The position numbers and the translations under genes are program-made. Below are positions 58,411-64,000 of a stretch of 64,000 nt of DNA, piece after piece. The DNA comes from Pontederia crassipes (taxonomy: Eukaryota; Streptophyta; Magnoliopsida; Commelinales; Pontederiaceae), in NCBI GenBank assembly GCA_030549335.1, contig CM060192.1, forward strand, positions 20,650,157-20,714,156, read 5' to 3'. Every line of letters starts with the position of its first letter. Positions within the stretch are counted from its first letter, which is position 1. The notes beneath the pieces are model-generated. The model made no database searches. It saw only the letters and a list, made by a program, of their open reading frames with translations, and was not told the DNA's origin.

Positions 58411-61235
58411 TGACTCGCATAAATTGTGTACATAGAGAGTACCGTATAAAATAAAGCCAGTGCACCTAATGTAGCAAGGGAGCGTAAGCCTAAAAAACGT
58501 ACGTCTACCCTCTACACAAATGTATTACTCTTGAACACAAAAAAAATATTGAATGAATTTTTAAAATTTGTAATCTCTCTACACTATCAAAATACTATTT
58601 GTAAGTGTACAGTAAATCATTATAGTGCTTGAGGTTCGATCCACAGAGAACAGTGTATGTGAAATCTTCAAAAGATACTTCGAAACTAACTCAGTGACAA
58701 AATGGAATAATGAAAACGGGAATAGAAAGGATGACAAAATAAAGTAAGGAAAGCTAAATGTTTTTGTTATCGAAATGGAAAAATAGCGTAGAGAGAAAGA
58801 CCAGATCTGGAGATTGCGAGGCAAACAATTAAAAACACGTGTTGAGGATTTATGGGAGGTGCTTCTGCTATAGGACATGTTCTTTAGTTCACTTCGATAC
58901 GAGGAAAAATGACTGAATGTCCTTCACGTGTGTATATGGTCGACCTGATGCGGAAGACACTCGACTTACCTGCGACACTCTCGTGCTCACGAGAAGTCAG
59001 TGTTGCACACGTGAACGGGTTTATAAGACTGGTGTAATTGCCACTTTCGCATACGATACTCTAGTTTATAAATCGAACTTTCCTTTCCTGGATTTGAGCT
59101 AAGGATTTGTGACAACTAAGTACTCGAGCATTAAAGAGAAATACATTGAGGGCGAGACAACTGTGATCAGTTTGCACTCGCCTTAATGAAATACGGACAA
59201 CCCTCCCGGATAGAATGCAAGGAATTAAATGCTAATGAGATAGTTTAGATGATTCAAAAAGGGAGGGAAACTGATCTAGAACTACAACTTGGGATCACTA
59301 CCGTCGGTGCTCGATTTCTCTATGTATGAGCATGTCCCTACGGTCAGGGTGCAAGATGAAGAAGATTCAAAAGCTCAATCCAATACAAAGATCCAGGAGG
59401 TTAAAACTAGGATCACAAACAAATATCATCTAAATGAAAGTGAAACTCGACATTCAGTTCTGACTATGAAAATAACTAGATAAAATATGAATGGAAAAAC
59501 ATAAATCCATACACATGAAACACCTCCTGACCTTAGCAGAGCTGGTTAGTTACAATTCATCTGGGATGAACAGACATCCCAAAAAATGAAGATCAAAACA
59601 AACATTGTTTCTCATAATTCTCCCAACTTTTGATTCTCCTCTCTAATGGTGGAATTCTCTGAAATCCTAAGTATCTCTCCCTTCTTTTGCTGCCTTCTCC
59701 TCTTTATATATTCCTATCCTCCTTGTCCTGTTCGGCTCCTACCGTTATTGCACTTCTGTTGCCTCTTGTCTGTCCTCGTGGTCCCCTCAGGAAGCTTCCT
59801 TACTTCAATGGTTAGGGGAGTTGGCTGGTCCTAGGTGTAACATTCCTGACTAGCATGTGATACTGTCTATTATGGGTCTCGGCCCGCACGGTTTTCTCAA
59901 AATGCGTCCTCTAGGTCAAGGTCATGCTCCCATATATACCCAATATCTCTCCCATGATTTATGCATGTGGGACTAATCCAAGGCATGCCTCATGCACACT
60001 TCCCTCCTTAGGGGACTCAACGCCCTCGTTCAGTGATCGCACCCCACCATGCACAGAGGCTCACACAGAGTGGCTTTGATACCATATGTAACATTCCTAA
60101 CTAGCGTGTGATATTATCTGCTCTGGACTTCGGCCCGCACGGTTTTCTCAAAACGCGTCCTACAATGCCAAGGTCATGCTCCCATATCTATCCAGCATCT
60201 CTCCCATGACTTATACATGTGGGACTAATCCAAGGCATGCCTCATGCACCCTTCCCCCCTTAGGGGACTCAACGCCCTCGTTGAGTGATCGCACCCCACC
60301 ATGCACAAAGGCTCACGCGGAGTGGCTCTGATACCATATGTAACATTCTTGATTAGCGTGTGATATTATCTACTTTGAGCCTCGGCTCGCACGATTTTCT
60401 CAAAACATGCCCTCTAGGCCAAGGTCATGCTCCCATATATACCCAGCATCTCTCCCATGACTTATGCATGTGGGATTAATTCAAGGCATGCCTCATGCAT
60501 TCTCTTGCATGAGGCATGCCTTGGATTAGTCCCACATGCATAAGTCACGGGAGAAATGCTGGATATATATAAGAACATGTCCTTCATCAGGTGTGACGCA
60601 TCTTAAGAAAACCGTGCGGACTGAGGCCCAGAGCGAATAATATCACATGCTGGTGGAGAATGTTATATATGATATCAGAGCCACTCCAGTGTGAGCCTCT
60701 GTGCATGGTGAGATGCGATCATTCAACGAGGGCGTAGAGTCCTCTAAGGGGGGAAGGGTGCATGAGGCATACTTTGGATTAGTTCCACATGCATAAGTCA
60801 CGGGAGAGATGCTGGGTATATATGAGAACATGTCCTTCATTAGGTGTGACGCGTTAGAAAACTGTGAGCCTAGGGTAGGGGCAGAGCGGACAATATCATA
60901 CGCTAGTCAAGAATGTTACACAAGGTGTACGGTGGTGTTTGGTATTTGTCTGATGACCTTTAAAGCAAAAACATTTCCCATGATGCTGAGACTAGTGCTT
61001 AGTATTCGGCCTGCTCTACCCCATCCACCAAGCTTCTTGCATGGGTGTTTATCTCAGTGAGCATTCTTAGCGGCAATCAAATAAGAATGATATGTGAATA
61101 AGTTTTGATGTGGAGAATATATGAAATATGTTCAATTGGTGTCGTGCATGCATTTTGTAATGGAAATAAATAAGTCGTCGGTGCAAAATACATGCAAAAT
61201 AGTGGTGCAAATGTATACTTAGATTCTCCGTATCA
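58411..61235 (-). mobile_element. Solo LTR 2, nested in the CACTA element and split by a TRIM array (fossil)
   Basis: On the minus strand it starts TGATACGGAG and ends ATGCGAGTCA. Its left and right parts (58411-59835 and 60921-61235) match solo LTR 1 in order. A ctac word flanks both sides. The CACTA coding sequence continues across it. Excluding the TRIM array it is about 1.7 kb. Confidence 0.66.
59836..60920. mobile_element. TRIM-like array of five miniature LTRs, three inverted against two (fossil)
   Basis: Units of about 161 bp starting TGCATGAGGCATGCC and ending AATGTTACA lie at 59836-59996, 60087-60247 and 60339-60499 (minus) and at 60506-60668 and 60759-60920 (plus). Between same-sense units are internal stretches of only about 90 bp. 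These begin with tggtatcagagcc, the initiator-Met tRNA primer-binding sequence, and end with the polypurine tract aaggggggaaggg. Flanking pentamers ctagg and caagg agree at four of five bases. No coding capacity, as normal for TRIM/SMART elements. Confidence 0.78.
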
Positions 61236-61239
61236 CTAC

Positions 61240-61560
61240 TGATTGGGAGGAGGTGGCCGGCACGATACGAGGAGGATACCTGCATGGCCTAGGCACAACC
61301 GTTCAGTTACCTAGGAGGAACAGGGGATATGCAGGCGGCCCATCTGCTCTGAGCTCATCCGTCGCACCTGATGTGATGTAACTATCGCAGTAGATATCTC
61401 GAAAGATACGGTAGCAACTATCATATTTGGCTCCTATCTTGCAGGCGATTCAGACGATGATCCCACCACAAAATCAATCCCCACGAGGCCAAGGACCGAG
61501 CACGTCGGCATCAAATGTCCGAAATGAAACTGATGACTCACAAAACTAAGATAGAAACTT
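61240..61560 (+). pseudogene. C-terminal end of the second CACTA gene
   Basis: Reads EEVAGTIRGGYLHGLGTT and, later, PPQNQSPRGQGPSTS. The GRVYGLG-type motif is typical of the C-terminal region of Transposase_24 proteins. It follows directly on the interrupted part at 58330-58410 once solo LTR 2 is recognised as an insertion. In-frame stops are present. Confidence 0.55.
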
Positions 61561-61799
61561 TTATTAGTTTAGATTATTAGTTATACTTTTGTTTAGATAT
61601 ACACGCAATAGTTATGCTTATTAGCTTTCATATTTTTGTCTTTCATATGATGCTTGTGATGTTATCTTTCATATGATTCATGTGATGTTATCTTTCATAT
61701 GATTCTTCTGATGAATGATTAATGCATTTATATGCATTGTATAATTGTATGGCGTGGGAAGGGAAGAAAATAAAGTTGTAGTGGACAAAATTTTCTTCA

Positions 61800-62250
61800 T
61801 CTAGCGCCTCATTAGCATCGCATTCACAGTCGATGTTATTTTAAATATATCATCATTAGCGTCACTTGAGTGTCGCATTACCATCTCTCCTTTTAGCGTC
61901 TCATTAGAGACACATGGAGATATCACATTAACACCACAATAGCATCGAAGGAGCATCGCGGTTAGTAAGAACATATATAGTGTCACGTTAGCGTCGATCT
62001 AGTGTCTCCAAGGTTTGCCCCACTTTAGCGTCTCGTTAGTGATGCAAGTAAATTGCCCGTGATGGACACTTTTCGTGTCATTGTAACATTGGTTTAGTGT
62101 CGACGGGTGACACTAGATGTGTCACCTTTGTGTGTGGCACTAGTGCGACACTAATAGCGTCCGATTTTAGGCGTCGCATTTTGTTGCCACTATTACTCCC
62201 AGCCATGCATTAGCGGCGCATTGACGTCGAGGTATTTGTGTCGCTATTTG
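61800..62250. repeat. CACTA right subterminal repeat region
   Basis: Many copies on both strands of short words around tagcgtc, gtgtcgacgc and agtgtcgc, mirroring those at 50690-51740. In En/Spm elements such arrays bind the element's own protein. Confidence 0.7.
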
Positions 62251-62335
62251 CTAATTTTCTTGTAGTGGATGTAATAATGATAAGGGATCATTCAGTATCG
62301 CTAACAACATGCTTTAAGCCTAAAATCAAGACTCT

Positions 62336-62722
62336 ATGATGAATTTATCCTAATTTCATACCTTGTGAAGTTCCCGTCGAAACTTCACTTTATTTTCCCT
62401 CTTCCTCTTTTTACTCTTGGTGTTGAACTGTTCTTGCTCGCCCTCAAATTTCGAGAAGAGAGAGAATGCATGGTTAATATTTATAGAAAAGAGAAGATAA
62501 ATTTTCTATTGGAGTCATGTTTTGTTTGGTCTCTTCAATATTCTTTTCTTTTCCTTTTTCTCTCTCCTATATTCGGACTCAAACTCCTCTTTTTTTCTTT
62601 CTTGCTCATTTGTTTTTATCCTCACATAATTAATTTTTTTTAAACCAGCATGGGGGTTACAATAGAGTTAGAAAAGAGAGGATAAAGTTGAAGGGTATTA
62701 ATGAAATTTATCCAAATAAATG
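62336..62722. mobile_element. Possible TIR-family copy
   Basis: The right end (gttgaagggtattaatgaaa, then tttatccaaa) resembles the right end of the element at 31893-32297. The left side (gaatttatcctaatttcata) is its rough inverse. Alternatively this is the continuation of the LTR fragment at 49306-50661 beyond the CACTA insertion, since a tataaata motif lies in minus sense near 62482. Undecided. Confidence 0.35.
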
Positions 62723-64000
62723 TTGTGCAACGAGGTTCCCATGGGTAATTACAAGATTCTGGAACAAATGAAAGCAATCTCTTATGAATATTTAAGCCAC
62801 ACACGACATATGTACAGTTTGTACAAAAGTTTATAGGTCATGCATTTTAGTTAGTAAGAACATTAAAACATTGATCTTCATGTCGAATATAGATAAATAA
62901 ACACTAAACAAACTATTTCTCTGGTTAAAATAAATACAAGTTGATGAAATTGATGCAACTTGTAGAACCACATGAAATTTGGTTCAAACGGAAGTCACAT
63001 TTGGGATCACATGGGAAATAGGAAGATAATAAGTATCAAGCTTGCCGGTATTTGTGTTTCACAACCTCCCATGCCTCTAGTGGCAGACAGTCTTTAACAG
63101 ATAAACAAATGAACTGAATAGAGAAACCTAAACTTTTCAGTTCTAGTGCAACATTCGGAACAGTAGACAACATGAAAGAAGGCATTGCTACCACAGAGCT
63201 CACTGAAATATGAGTAAATTCCTCCATCCTTAGGTAGACAAGGAACATTCTCCATAAGTCTAAAAAATTCCTTGCTTTTAGCATAGATTTTTCAATCATC
63301 TAATAGAAGGACTATCCATGTCTTGGTTGCAACGTTCCCAAAATCGACCACTGTGACAAGGAAAATACTTGAGGATGCTATTGGTGCATTGACTCCGACT
63401 AAATGCTTTGACTAAGGTCGACAATTATGCCACATCGGCAAAATTGATAATTGGACATAAATTAATAGAAAATAAAAAGAATATAACAAATGAAGTGCGG
63501 GAGACTGAGTTTAATACAAGTTAGCCCCTTATTTAATGAATAATGTACACTTATTACATTATGTTCAATGTGAAATACAATAAGGCCCTTATGTTCATAT
63601 GCATATCGACCACTGGTCGTCGTACACCTCTTAGGCTCTGTCTGACATTATTGGCGGTTTGATAAGTAGATAGCAATTTAACTAACGGATAACGGGTAGC
63701 GGATAATGATTAACAGCTAGATATTGTAACAAATAAATATTTAATAAATTTAATGGTAGACTTAGTTGATGAATATAAAATGACATAATTAAACTTATGA
63801 CAAATTATTCAATTCAAGCACTATACAAATTCTAGTATAATACAATAAATAAATTATTGATATCTCAATTAAATAAAATAAAATTTCACAACTAAATTTT
63901 TTGCTAAAATATATCAAAATTTATATTGACAATAAATTTTATATAGTTCACACATAATATAAAATATTAATTATGAAATTATTTTTTATTTATTGTTAAC
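62723..64000. other. AT-rich spacer, nothing firmly assigned
   Basis: A minus frame of 87 codons at 63036-63299 has no motif I recognise. A MITE-like start (taggctctgtctgacatt) occurs near 63631 and its element would run past the window end. No other structure seen. Confidence 0.4.

Larger units (their letters stand above)
50662..62267 (+). mobile_element. CACTA (En/Spm) transposon, ~11.6 kb including nested insertions
   Basis: The left end CACTAGAAGAAAATTGGC and the right end in reverse complement CACTACAAGAAAATTAGC are matching terminal inverted repeats. The flanking trinucleotides gac (50659-50661) and gat (62268-62270) are compatible with an aged 3-bp target duplication. Both subterminal regions (50690-51740 and 61800-62250) are filled with short tagcgtc/gtcgacgct-like words, as expected for transposase-binding arrays. 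Inside are remains of the two CACTA genes, a minisatellite and two solo LTRs. Without the solo LTRs the element would be about 6.4 kb. The transposase N-terminal part is absent, so it is non-autonomous. Confidence 0.8.

Noticed and set aside
59836-60920. Regular repeats as a possible CRISPR-like or satellite array
   Set aside because: The repeats are LTR-sized, are separated by primer-binding and polypurine sequences, and change direction, so the TRIM explanation is better.
63036-63299. 87-codon minus-strand frame as an exon
   Set aside because: No recognisable domain in this or the neighbouring frame. Left unassigned.
1-64000. tRNA, rRNA or organelle-derived genes
   Set aside because: I looked for tRNA-like arms and rRNA cores by eye and saw none. 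The SINE heads are only tRNA-related by family.

Overview
The window looks like nuclear DNA from a flowering plant, most likely a monocot. The host genes have short exons with GT/AG introns and GC-rich first exons, and they lie in AT-rich spacer packed with transposons. The repeat set is typical of plants: L1-type LINEs, Au-like SINEs, Ty3/gypsy elements, a CACTA transposon, a TRIM element and several MITEs. I cannot name the species.

Three host genes are recognisable, all on the minus strand. (1) The first six coding exons of an SRFR1-like TPR protein, a regulator of plant immunity (4931-8030); its 3' part should lie left of the window, beyond a dead LINE. (2) A complete four-exon clade-D type PP2C phosphatase (18266-21537), with a TATA box at 21901-21907 and a (CT)16 tract in its 5' leader. 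(3) A four-exon syntaxin-6-N-domain protein with one C-terminal membrane segment (45009-46492). All splice joins were read by hand and keep phase. They share no obvious pathway.

Layout: 1-4930 holds a small tandem repeat, a degenerate LINE with two internal tandem duplications and a 98-bp foldback. 4931-8255 is the SRFR1-like gene and its promoter, with two opposed SINEs in one intron. 8256-10582 is AT-rich and contains two related Tourist-like MITEs. 10593-16314 is a structurally full-length but mutated L1-type LINE with a 10-bp target-site duplication. 16325-18265 is spacer. 18266-21910 is the PP2C gene. 21930-27797 is spacer with MITE-like elements. 27798-29560 is a 5'-truncated LINE on the minus strand. 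31893-42626 is a transposon block: a TIR element, an Athila/Tat-like LTR with primer-binding site, the 3' part of a Tekay/Del-like gypsy element, an LRR gene fragment and a second TIR element. 43382-46492 holds a chimeric SINE-LINE insertion, a standard SINE and the syntaxin-like gene. 47565-49305 is a TIR element carrying an NPR1-like BTB fragment.

From 49306 to 62267 the window is mostly one nest. A CACTA (En/Spm) transposon about 11.6 kb long, sitting beside or inside an LTR fragment, contains two solo LTRs. The second solo LTR is itself split by a TRIM-like array of five tiny LTRs, three facing one way and two the other. The last 1.3 kb is AT-rich and unassigned.

The most notable items are the TRIM array, the chimeric SINE-LINE element flanked by a single 17-bp target-site duplication, and the NPR1-like cargo. 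I did not find a convincing new enzymatic or defence system. The novelty here lies in how mobile elements are assembled and in captured immune-gene fragments.
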